NCBI RefSeq assembly: GCF_950023065.1
Contig: NC_088678.1
Location: forward strand, 59,674,460-59,738,459
Direction: 5' to 3'
Source of the DNA: Planococcus citri
Taxonomy: Eukaryota > Arthropoda > Insecta > Hemiptera > Pseudococcidae
Length of the DNA: 64,000 bases
Under the pieces are notes generated by a model. It was given only the letters and a program-made list of their open reading frames with translations. It made no database searches and had not been told where the DNA came from. Position 1 is the first letter of the stretch. Every line of letters starts with the position of its first letter. Made by a program: the position numbers and the translations under genes. Below, piece by piece: positions 46,645 to 57,976 of this stretch.

Positions 46645-49600
46645 TTAATAGCTCAATGGATTGTAAAGCATTTTTGATAATAATAGATGATTACTATTAA
46701 GACTACACCACTTTTCGTCGTTTTCCTCTTCGTCAGAATCGCTCTCAAAATCTCCCATTTCGTCGTCATCTAGGTCATCACACTGCAAGATTAAATTGGC
46801 AGTCTTGATAAAATAGTGTCCTTTATAACATCCGGGTCCTCGTGTTTGAAATTTAGCCAAGCGTTCTTCTGTGGCCAAGTATATTATTTCAGACGAATCG
46901 TCGCAAGCAATCTTTTTGAAGCCCTTTTGTTTGTAAGAAACCTTCAAATCGTTGTACAATTTAATGAAGTCCTGTTTCAAGCCTCCTTGAAGACAATATA
47001 CTTTTTTGAATTTTTCATTCGATTTCCGAGCCAATATTTTTACAATACTGTGGCGGGATACCACTACCGTAAACGCATAAACGCAGTAGTCTGATTCTGC
47101 ACTTAGTCAATCAGGGTAACGTTGAAATGATTGTTTCAGTTGTTCTTCAGTCATTCCGAAAATCAGATCGGCGTAGAAAATTACTCCATCTACTTTGGGA
47201 TGCGTCGCGTTACTGTTGGAGTTGGATGAAGTATAATAAGTTCCATTCATTTTAAATTCAGCCAAGGGTTGCTCTGTTGTCAGATACACGACATCGAAAC
47301 CATTCGAATTTATTTTGCTATAGCCCTGTTTAGAGCGTAAACCTTTATTATGGTAAAGATTCAAAAAAACATTTTTTGGAGATCCTTTCAATACATACAC
47401 TCGTTTGAAATCCGTACCTTTTTTCTGGGCCAGAACTCCAACGTATTCATAGTCATGCTCGACAGCCACAGTGAAAGCGTATACGAAATACTTCCCCATA
47501 ACGACCAAGTTTTTCCAATTGTAATTTTTCAATAAAGTTATCAGTCTTCGTTTGGGTAGGCCGAATAGCGAATCTGTGTCATTCCAATAATTATTTTGAT
47601 CGGTGTAAAAGCGTAATTCTTCAATTTTTGGAAACGAGTATCCATTGTAATAATCCATACCGTTCGTTCTGAATTCTGCAAATTCGGTTTCATTGGGCAG
47701 GTGTATAATACGTACCCTACCGGCCACAAACGTCTAATAGACATCTATTAGATATTCTTTTCAGCCAAAGATACAGCTAATGGATAACTGGAATAGCTGA
47801 AATTACCTTGTTTTAATAACTGGAAAGTACCTTTTATGTAGTATTACATGGTAAATACAAGGCTAATAGATATCTGTAAAGCATTATGGCTGCAATGCGC
47901 TAAAGAATAGATATCTATTCTCCAATGCCTTGTAGCCATAATGTTTTACAGATATCTATTGGATGCTTCTCAGCTATTAAAACGACTGAAATTCGCCCTG
48001 CAAAATGAAAGTGCTTTTAACAATCTGCAACTTGTTTATTTGAGTAAATTTAAAGAAAACTCAAAGTGTTCAAAAAGTAATAGGTAATATCTACATCTAC
48101 ATGTATTATAATAGGTAAGTGGCAAAGTTTTACATTATTCAGGTATAATTGGAGAAGAATTTGCGGAAATAATAGCAAAATGGTGTCAGCAGCATATTCA
48201 CTTTATCAGTAAGTTAGTACCTACATATTAATATAATTAACATGAAAATAAGAAGTTCATGGTTAGGTAGGTACTATACAGATCTATACTTACATATTAT
48301 CATATATTTCATAAACTATTTCTACCTATAATCATGAGTTTCATAATTTCATGTCAGTTATAAATCTACTTACTACACTACGTAAGATAAACATGCTGCT
48401 GACTCAATTTTTCCATTATTTTCCGCGAATTCTTCTCAAATCGAACCTGAATCACTCGGAGTTTGTCACTTTTTGAACACTTTGAGTTTTCTTTACATTT
48501 AACATAAATAAACACGTTTTACGATACATATTTTCTTATCAAAAAGCTAAATTGAAGAAATATCAACTTTAAATGTAATTTAAGAACTCAATTAATTGTA
48601 ATTTATTGCAATTGCGGCCATTTTCAAGCATAAAATAACGAGAATACTTATTTCCGATGCACACCTCCCTTCTATCATGACAACTGGAGCAATACTAAAG
48701 TTATTGTTCAAGTTTTGGTAGTAACTGAGTGAATTCTGACATCTATTAGACATCTAGTAGCTATAAATTTTTGTTTAGTTATTTAATATCTGGTGACAAT
48801 ATATTTTAGCTATATTTAATTTTTTTCTAATAGATATTGTAAATTTGGGCTTATAGCTAACTATTAGACGTTGCTTGATATTCCATTCAACAGAATATTT
48901 TAACAACTTTTCCAAATATCTGAAAGACAGCTAATGAATAGCAGAATGGCTGAATAGCTGAAAAGCTGTTGCAGACATAAATATTCTGTCTATTAGAGAT
49001 TTGTGGCCGGTAGGGTAGTCATATCATCAGCAGGGATAATTTTATAACCGCCTTCGATGAGTAAACTTTCATCATAGTAGCGATCTATGAATTCACTTTT
49101 ACTAACTCCTTTTACGGAGTAAAACTGTCTGATTCTTCGGTTGTTTTGTGTGTATACTACAACAAAGCTACGAGAATTTTGGGATTTTACGACAGCAAAT
49201 GCGAAAACTTTATAATATCCTGTCGAATCTAAATCCATCCATTCATTGTGTCTAAAATCACTTAACCAACTTCCATCGGCTTCTCGTTCTTGTGATCCAT
49301 TTTCTGAGTCAAGTTTTCGTTTCTTTGGACTTGGTTCGTAAGGATTTAAGTCTGGTTCGGGATCAATTTTCGTAATCGGGTACACGAAGGGTGATTCGGA
49401 GTGTCTCAAAACTCGAGGAATCACGTTGTCGGTTGGAACTAATCCGGTTTCGGTAATATTTAGATCGATCGGAATACTCGAGTCAAACGTATAGGAATAA
49501 GAAAAATACGTATCTCCATTTTTTATGTAGCATTCTCTGACCTCGCTCTTGCCATTGAGACCGTTGACAATTTCCACTTTATTGACTGGTAAATTATTGA

Positions 49601-52600
49601 AGCTGAATTGAGATATAGCATAGTTGATGAGTCGTTCTCGTTCATTCGGGTCATTCGTTGGTAGTTCGATAACAATCCCTGTGAATTTTCCAGTAACGCC
49701 ATTCGCCCAATACACGTATTGTAGGATATTATCATTTACGAGACAGCAACTGTTGCGCAATTCATTGATCAGTTTTCTCCACATCGTTTGAATTGGTACA
49801 GAGTAAATAGGAGCGGATTCCAAGTATTTTTTGCAATTCGCCAGTAAATTTCGACAATGTTTTACCGGGTCGTACGATTTATCAGATCCTGGATACGAAT
49901 AGTTATAATTATAAATGGTCGCCTCTAATCGAAGGATTCCATGGCGTTGAGCTAAATCCGACTGAAAGGTTTCGCTTAGTCGGTTATTCGGGCAATAGAT
50001 GAAATCCACGATGCGGTTTCCAATTTTTTGACGAACTCCGGGGCTTGTCATTTGACAAACGAATTTATTATAAATTTTAACCCGGGTATTCGAATTTACC
50101 CAAGTCAAGCAATCGATCCCTACACTTTTGTCGTTATCTACGATCACGTTGAAATTTTCTCGAAATTCTTTGTTTCTTTTCAAGTAATTGCACATTTCTT
50201 TCTTGTTGAAAATGCCGGTCAAATCTTGAGTAATATTCAGATCCAAGAGAAAATAATGGTTTCTTCGGAGTTCTTGAAGAATCATCGGTAATTGTTTCAA
50301 GAGAGTTGTAAAATTTACATCTGCTAGATCAATTTTGAAAATCATGTAAACCGGATCTCGGTACTTGTTTTTAATAATATCGGTTAAATTATTTTCTCGA
50401 ATAATTTCTTCGATCCCATTTGCTCTTCCATTTTTCATATTCCATAAAGAATACGCCGAACCATCTGTTCGAATTGAATATTTTGGCTGCGACGATGTAC
50501 TCGTACCAAGGAAGTGGTTGAATTTATGTTTTAAATAGTTGATGGAAAACGACGTTGCTTTTTTCTTCACAGTGTACGGCGTTTTACGGTATTTCTGTTT
50601 TTCGCAGCTATAATCGTTGTAAATTTTAGCTAAGATGATATTATCACAAAATGGTTCTGAGATATCCGTCACAGACATATTTTGTCTACTGGAAAGAAGG
50701 CCTTCACCGGCTGTGTACATGATATTACCAATATCTGTCACGAGGTTCCTTTTGAGCAAGTCTTCCAATACGAATAAACCGAACTTCTCGTTTTCTTGCG
50801 TGGATTTCTCTTCCTCGTGAAAATCAACATTTCCAACGGACGAAGAGGCATCTCCGGCTGCTTTTCCACATGAAAAAAGAAAAAAAAACGGAAACGTAAA
50901 TAAGACAAGTACAATATTTTGTCGCAACAAATATCAAAAGTATTACATCTAGTCGATCTAATCGTAAATACAAGCACACTTAACTTTCAACTGAAGCATA
51001 TACCAGGGACATATCGTAGGGAACTTCGTGGTGAAAATTTTGAAAAAATTGAGTCTCACAGAGCTTTATTAAATCCGAAAATTGTGAATTTCAGAACGTA
51101 ATTTTTTTTCATCACATTTTTGAACTAAAATACTTAATCATGTCATGGAGTCCAATTTTTATACCAGTGAACAAAATATTTTTCAAGAGATCCTAATTCA
51201 TCACAATATCGCATAAAATTTTGGGTTTAGGTATTTGAATTTTGAAAATCTTGAAACATTTTCTATTGATTACGTGATACTCCGATTCATCTCGTCGCAT
51301 TTTGAGGCTCACTTTCAATATGAGTAATTTCTTGTTGGAAAAAAATCAATACTTTCTTCTTCGATATTTAAGTAATTTTTATCAACAATTTTTTGTGAAA
51401 TCGAGTAGTTTTGGAAGAAATTTCAACTCCGGAAATTTCCAATTTCGACTTCATTGTAGTGATTTTTTTAAAGGCTGCATTCAATGATACTGCTCACATT
51501 TTCCATTAATCTAGCTATTTTAAGCTTACACATTTTTCGATGACAAGTCCATTTTTTAACTTAAAAAGTTAAAAACCTTATTCTTCCAAACAAATTATGC
51601 ATTTTTTTTTTGCTATTTTCTACATCGTACTTTCATAACTTGAAATAACGTTGGGCTATTAAATACTTTTTTTAATTTCTTTAGAGATTTTTTTTCATAA
51701 AAAAAAACAAACAAAAACTATAGATAGGTAAACCGGTAAACGAATGTTCAACAAATGAATCAAAACAATAAAGTACTTAGGGTTAGGGTACCTATTCAAT
51801 TTAAATTACATAAGTTGTATTTTTGTTTTTTTTTTCGTTTTTGGGAAAAATTTAAAATTACGTATCGAGGTTGTTAAAAATAAAAATATAAAAAAGTCAT
51901 TTCAAATAGTATTTAGTTTTGATTTATTTCATCATCGCTTTGAATTTGAAATTTTTACTCAACTAATTGCGAAGGGGAGGAAGGAAGGAGGCTGGAGGAG
52001 TTAGATCTTCAACTGAAATAATTAGGTAACGTAATCTTAAAAATTAAAATCAGATTTTAGGTACCTACACGAACAACGCATCCAAATGCAAAATAAATTT
52101 TGTCAAATCTGGTCGAATGTTCGAAGTCGAACTATATTATTTCCTCCAATTTTGGTCAAAAAATGTCCAAACGTTCATAGTTAAATGTAATTTTTCAACC
52201 ATGTGAAACTTACATATTGACTACCCCTCGTAATTATGTCTATAGTTATAGAGGAGATAGCTACCTATTTTAAAATCAGGATTGATCTGAAAATGTTGAC
52301 TTTACTTCACTGAAATATTTCCATCAAGCTTGAAACACTCAGTCATTATTATTTATTTTCAGCATTTTTTTTCAACTTAAATGCTATATGTAGAACGTTT
52401 GCGGTGACAGTTCTTCGACGTGAAGTTCAAATTCAAAAATCGCTGATGGCGTAAATCAAACTTTAACGAACTATTTACTGACATTTTCAAAGTTGGCCGA
52501 ACCTAAGCCTTCGTTACTTTTCATCAAGAAACACTTTTTCTGAGTAAAACACCGGCTTTTTACACTCTATTGTTACCTCTTAATTTAGAACTCAAAAATT

Positions 52601-52759
52601 CTGTTCAGAATGCAACTTTTCAAAAATATTTTCAAGAGAATTTTAACGTCTTTTGTCTGCAGTTGGGTTTGTTTTGTACAAGTATAATATTCGAGTTCTA
52701 AATACGTAGATTTAAATTCTCAAAAATTCAAAATAAAACTCACCACTTATGTTTGCCAT
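46645..52759 (-). pseudogene. Family copy 4, disrupted
   Basis: Exon 1 is 52744-52759 (MANIS plus one base) and exon 2 runs from 50857 to 46645. The phase-1 splice is intact. The N-terminal region is complete and close to copy 3 (DLNITQDLTGIFNKKEM, IYNKFVCQMTSPG, RLEATIYN). The 1301-bp element at 47715-49015 interrupts module 1 after ADDMT. Taking it out with one TA still leaves the two halves out of frame by one base, so a separate indel exists. A TGA at 47107-47109 interrupts the start of module 3 (FQRYPD then stop), although the same frame stays open after it to the end at 46645. Modules 2 and 3 are otherwise recognisable. A truncated product of the N-terminal region plus part of module 1 remains possible. 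Confidence 0.88.
47715..49015. mobile_element. 1301-bp TA-flanked element, copy b, inside copy 4
   Basis: Same length, orientation and, as far as I can compare, the same sequence as copy a at 43476-44776. TA flanks at 47713-47714 and 49016-49017. It lies within coding DNA of family copy 4. Identity between copies 4.2 kb apart points to very recent movement or gene conversion. Confidence 0.9.
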
Positions 52760-52811
52760 TATCTTCAGTTTCAGTTTGATTACTTCCAGGGACACGGTCA
52801 GTATATTCTCG

Positions 52812-52850
52812 AATTCTGATCACTGTATAATCACACGTAACTGGTCAACT
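52812..52850 (-). promoter_or_regulatory. Candidate core promoter of copy 4
   Basis: The minus-strand block TGTGATTATACAGTGATC plus AGAATTC is the counterpart of the copy 3 block at 39465-39505, at a similar distance from the ATG (52759). Confidence 0.35.
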
Positions 52851-54265
52851 AATGAAATTTAATAATCTATATGTAGTTCTCTTGCAGTATTTGCGCAGTA
52901 CGACAAAATTAATCGCGAAGAACGCACAAAAAATTAGCAAAAATTTACACAGGACACTCAAATTCTTTGAACCAACTAATAAACAACGCAACAAAACAGC
53001 CACATGATGACATGAACAAGGAGATGGAGAAGGACTGAAGGAGCTCATGAACTCAAAACTCAACTCATCTCGTGTCTGGTAGTCTGGTCTGCCGGCGTGT
53101 GCGCGTGTGCAAGTGCAAAAGAAAAAGAAAAGAGGACCAATTCCTTGATTTTCATATCATTGTCATCGTCGTTTTAAGACCGCTGGCGCCATACTGTGCC
53201 GATTTGAATAGGGAACTACCTTGACGAGTAAAAAAGAAAGAAAAGAAAGGTTAGGGGAAAAAGCGAAAAACCGGTGGAGAGGGTCGAGTGTAGACAGAGT
53301 GGAATGCAGTCGTTTTTTATGCAATGTTTGATTGATGGTTACCATTTACTGAAAATTGACAAGGGTGTGAATGCGAGTATAGACTTGCTGGACAAGCGTT
53401 TTCTTCCGCTTCGACTTGCTAGGTATATTTTTATTATTAGGCACCTTTTAATATACAGGGAGTCTGGGGAATGGTGGTACAAACTTCAAATTTAGATTTA
53501 ACCGGGTACGAGTAAAAAAAAAGTTGAAATAAACATTAAGTTGCATACCCCAAGAGGACTGACATATCTACTTTGAAAGTTGAAGGGGCAAAATACGTTT
53601 TCAAAATCAAAAATCCAAAATCCAATTTTGACCATGAGGTTTGGTAGTGCTTTGAAAAATGAACAGAATTACCTATTACGATTTTTGCCTAACTTGCAAA
53701 TTGAAGGGGCTACAAAATATAATTTTCAATTTTAAAAATCGCTATTGAAAAAATTGAATGCGGAAATGATACCTACTACGTTGAAAAATACTTAAACAAA
53801 GTTTGTCAATGATCATATTTTTTCTAGTTTAAAATTTAAGAAGTTTTTGAAGCTCGAAAATTGTAAATTCAATGAAATTTTTTGCAAATTGAAAATTGTT
53901 GAGCTTCAAAACCTTTTTACATTTTAGAGTAAGAAAAAATATGATCATTACAAAATTTGTTTATTTTTCAACGTTGTATCATTTCCGCATTCATTTTATT
54001 CATCGCGATTTTTTGAAATTAAAAATCATTTGTAGTTCCTTCAATTTGCAAGTTAGGTAAAAAATCATATTAGGTAATTTTGTTACTTCTTCGGTCTTCG
54101 GTAAATATTCATTTTTTCTTTGGAATGATATTATCGTTTATGTACTACTTCTATTGTATTTCATAAAAAAGACGGGTTCAACTATTACATTTTATTTTCC
54201 AACCATTTCGTGCCGGTGGTGTATGTATAGCTACTTCTGGGAGACTTCGTTTTCCCCCCTATACT
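52851..54265. other. Upstream flank of copy 4
   Basis: Matches about 39506-41950 of unit A without the elements at 40301 and 40830. A CpG-rich patch at 53085-53200 (GCCGGCGTGTGCGCGTGTG, CTGGCGCCATACTGTGCCG) is shared with copy 3. No gene seen. Confidence 0.6.
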
Positions 54266-54945
54266 TTAACCCTACACCGCATGATTTCAGTTGGGGGGGT
54301 GGGGTAATTTTTTTTGGGTTGTTTTATCGATTAGTATCTCAGGAAAAATAGTGAAAAAAATCTCGCCAACCTTACATCAAAGTTACGGCGTGAATAAAGG
54401 AGTGGTCATAATTATGTGACCACTTATGTACAAAACGTCAAAAATTTCTGTAATTGAAATTCATAAAAATCACCTCTTCTCGTGAAATTATGGTAGAAAA
54501 TGATAATTTCTCAATCACAATGAACAGTTTTATCGTTTGTTCCAAGTTAAAAAAAATCTGGCAGTCAAAAATGTCAAAATCGGAAAATTGACAAACATAA
54601 AAATGAAGAAAATGAGAAATTACGCGTTATGAAAAAATATAAAACAGTTGCAGCAGTTTCTTGTCGAACTGTGAGGAGTATTAGGTGAAATCCGAGTAGT
54701 CTTGACGAAATTCGAGCAGTTCTTGACAAAATTCGCGAAATTTTTGCTGAAGTTTTTGCAGATTTTTCATATTTTCCATCATTACATTAAATTAAACCAA
54801 TCACTTTTTAACACTAAAATTGTTTAAAAGAAACGAATATATACGAAGAACAAGGACGAAAAAAAATTATTACGCTCCTGTTATCAACGTTATCAGTTAT
54901 CATTTATGAACCTGTTCGTACTCGTTGTGCATAGGTGGTCATATA

Positions 54946-57225
54946 CAGAGTTGGGGCGATTCAGAATCTCTGAAATGAATCGTGAGGAATCGCAAGGGTC
55001 GAGATTCTGAATCCGATTCTGAATCCGATTCTTTTTGAAAAAGAATCGCATTTGAAAAGAATCGGATTCTTTTATTTTTTGCGAATCGCAATTTTAGCGG
55101 CTCTCGATTCTTTTCCAATTTGCGATTCTTTATATTTTTTTTTTTAGTGATAAAAAGGGGTATAGAAATGAAAAATTTGATTCAATTTAAATGGAATAGT
55201 CCGGCATATGACAATAGGAGTAATTGCACCCCCCCCCCGCCAATCCTCCGGGACAACTTTTTTCATAAAGGGGACATCCTAAGGAACATTTTAAAGCAAA
55301 GTTGCCAAAAAAAAAGTTGGCCTTACTTCCAAAATGGCGACCATTTTGATTGACTGGTCAGCCGAAATCGCAGATTTTGCGTTTTAACCTAGGACTTGCA
55401 CGAACTTTTTCAAATTTTACAAAGGTAGATCGAAAGATCATACAAAAATTAATCACCCGTCAAAATTTCAAGTGCTAAAGTGCGTTTTTCGATTTTTGGT
55501 GAATTTTTGAAAATCGAATTTAGGCCAAAAATGAGGGAAAAAATCAAAATTTCACCAAATTGACCAAGAAAGCTGAAATTTGGGATACACCCTATTTTCG
55601 TCATGCCAAATCGATTGGAAACGGTCTCAACTCGTTTTGAGCAGTTCTGGAGCCTCCAGAAAAATTTTGAAACTTTAAATTTTCACGAAATTTCATCAAA
55701 TGGAGATGGAAAGCTGAAATTTACTCTACAATTCAATTTCAACACCCTCTGAAGACGACTTCAGGTGAGTTCAAGTAATTTTAGGGCCTCCATCGACTTA
55801 TTTGAAAATTACTGGAGCCTCCAGCAGATTTTTGAAGCTTTTAATTTTCACAAAACTTCATCAAATAGAGATGGAATGCTGAAATTTACTCTATACACTC
55901 CAATTTTAACACCCTCTGGAAACGACTTCTGGTTGATTTCAAGTCATTTTAGAGCCTCCAACGACTTTTTTGAACGTAACTGGAGCCTCCAGTAAATTTT
56001 TGAAACTTGAAATTTCCCCAAAATTTTATCAAACCAAGATGGAGATTGGAGAGTTGAAATTTATTCTGCAAACTATGTAATTTCAATATGCTACGAAGTT
56101 GACTGCTGGTGAATTTCAAGTCGTTTTGGTCCCTCCAGCAACTTTTTGAAAGGTTGTATGACTTTTTTTGGAAAATTGAAATTTCCTAAAAGTAGGTGGA
56201 AGCTTCAAAAGGCTCCAGTAATTTTCAAAAAAGTCGCTGGAGGCCATAAAATGACTTGAACTCACCTGAAGTCGTCTTCAGAGGGTGTTAAAATTAGAGT
56301 GTAGAGTAAATTTCAACTTTCCATCTCCATTTGATGAAATTTTGTGAAAATTTAAAGCTTCAAAAATCTGCTGGAGGCTCCAGTAATTTTCAAAAAAAGT
56401 CGCTGGAGGCCCTAAAATTACTTGAACCCACCTGAAGTCGTCTTCAGAGGGTGTTGAAATTGAATTGTAAAGTAAATTTCAGCTTTCCATCTCCATTTGA
56501 TGAAATTTTGTGAAAATTTAAAGTTTCAAAATTTTTCTGGAGGCTCCAGAACTGCTCAAAACGAGTTGAAACCGTTTCCAATCGATTTGGCATGACGAAA
56601 ATAGGGTGTATCCCAAATTTCAGCTTTCTTGGTCAATTTGGTGAAATTTTGATTTTTTCCCTCATTTTTGGCCTGAATTCGATTTTCAAAAATTCACCAA
56701 AAATCGAAAAACGCACTTTAGCACTTGAAATTTTGACAGGTGATTAATTTTTGTATGATCTTTCGATCTACCTTTGTAAAGTTTGAAAAAGTTCGTGCAA
56801 GTCCTAGGTTAAAACGCAAAATCTGCGATTTCGGCTGACCAGTCAATCAAAATAGTCGCCATTTTGGAAGTAAGGCCAACTTTTTTTGGCAACTTTGCTT
56901 TAAAATGTTCCTTAGGATGTCCCCTTTAAGAAAAAAGTTGTCCCGGAGGATCGGCGGGGGGGTGCAATTATTCCTATTGTCATATGCCGGACTAAAAGGG
57001 AACATATATAGAACATGGACCGTTTTATGTTTATTTTATTTATTTACTGACGGAGTACTTAGTAAAATAAAACAGTGATAAAAGAATCGAAAAAAGAATC
57101 GCGATTCTTGCGATTCAGAATCGCAATTCTCACGATTCTGAATCACGATTCTTTTACAAAAAGAATCGAAATTCTCAGAATCCGATTCTAAGGGAAATTT
57201 CGCGCCCGATCCAGTGGTACCACCG
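54946..57225. repeat. GAATCG-rich inverted repeats split by a foldback element
   Basis: Both 54970-55130 and 57085-57200 are packed with GAATCGCGATTCT-like words in inverted arrangement, interrupted by the foldback element. The left edge CAGAGTTGGGG looks hAT-like, but I found no clean 8-bp duplication at the right edge. Probably an older MITE that received the foldback insertion. Confidence 0.5.
55197..56994. mobile_element. Long foldback element, copy 2 (1798 bp)
   Basis: The ends TAGTCCGGCATATGACAATA and the inverse TTGTCATATGCCGGACTA match copy 1 at 34420-36437. The arms are about 0.9 kb each and internally repetitive. It lacks the hAT MITE found in copy 1. Together the two copies define the family ends: TAGTCCGGCATATG, then a C-run, then ATCCTCCGGGACAAC. 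Confidence 0.85.
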
Positions 57226-57976
57226 GTTTTTTGAAATTCCGACATCAAATCCCCTTAAAATGAAGAACTGTCCAATCATAATCCATCAATTCGTGGAGTT
57301 AACGTCAAATGATTCTCAACTTCTGGAGTTAACGTTAAATGATTTCATTTCAACCAATCACAGCTCATTATTTTGGAATCATGACAACACCTTCATCGTT
57401 TTTCGCTTCTATTTCCCTGAAAAATGCCCTAACAGTGTTGGTAGCATTAGAATTCCCTTCCCAACACTCCAAACTAGAAACGGGATTTTCAGTTTTTCAA
57501 TTAATACATATTTATTGAAAATATCTCGATTTGAAAACTTCAACAGGCTCTCCTGTAAAATTTTGGAAATTGGAGTTAACGCTAAATGGCGCCTGACCAT
57601 CGCGTGACTCTTCTTTTTGCTAGGTAAATTACGCGTAATAACAAAATGCTTCGATTTTTTAGTTCTCACATGTTCCTGAGGTAGCGCTGTAATGGAAAAA
57701 AATATTTCAGATCCGCTTGGTCACGATAGATTTGCTGGAAGGCTTCTAAGAATCACGCCAGGGAGAATTTTTATGAATTACTCGATTTCCCTTACAATTT
57801 CTTTTTTTTCATCCACTTCTTTGCAGAAAAGCTACTAGATTTTGGTTTTAATGGTTAATATGGAGTTTAATAAATGCGCTTAAATAATTGTTTGTAAAAA
57901 ATCAGCAAATTTGTAATTTTTAGAATTTTTATAAAAGGAGTGGTCGTATTTGACCACTGATGCGGTGTAGGGTTAA

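Larger units (their letters stand above)
54270..57972. mobile_element. piggyBac-like non-autonomous element with nested insertions
   Basis: Begins CCCTACACCGCATGA and ends with the inverse TGATGCGGTGTAGGG. Both ends are flanked by TTAA (54266-54269 and 57973-57976). CCC...GGG ends inside a TTAA duplication are typical of piggyBac. Subterminal AAAGGAGTGGTC segments occur at both ends. Unit A reads across the site without it at about 41984. No transposase remains. The long foldback element at 55197-56994 and GAATC-rich inverted repeats lie within. Confidence 0.8.

Noticed and set aside
47107..47109. In-frame TGA in copy 4 as a selenocysteine or readthrough codon
   Set aside because: Relatives have ordinary sense codons there, and the same gene carries a transposon and a frame offset, so a nonsense change is simpler.
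48993..50930. Hydrophobic start (FPFFFLFS) of the long copy 4 frame as a signal peptide
   Set aside because: It is read-through of the polypyrimidine tract of the intron. The conserved mini-exon at 52744-52759 splices in frame at 50857 and bypasses it.
54946..57225. A complete hAT element around the GAATCG-rich repeats
   Set aside because: The left edge looks right, but no inverted right terminus or exact 8-bp duplication could be found.
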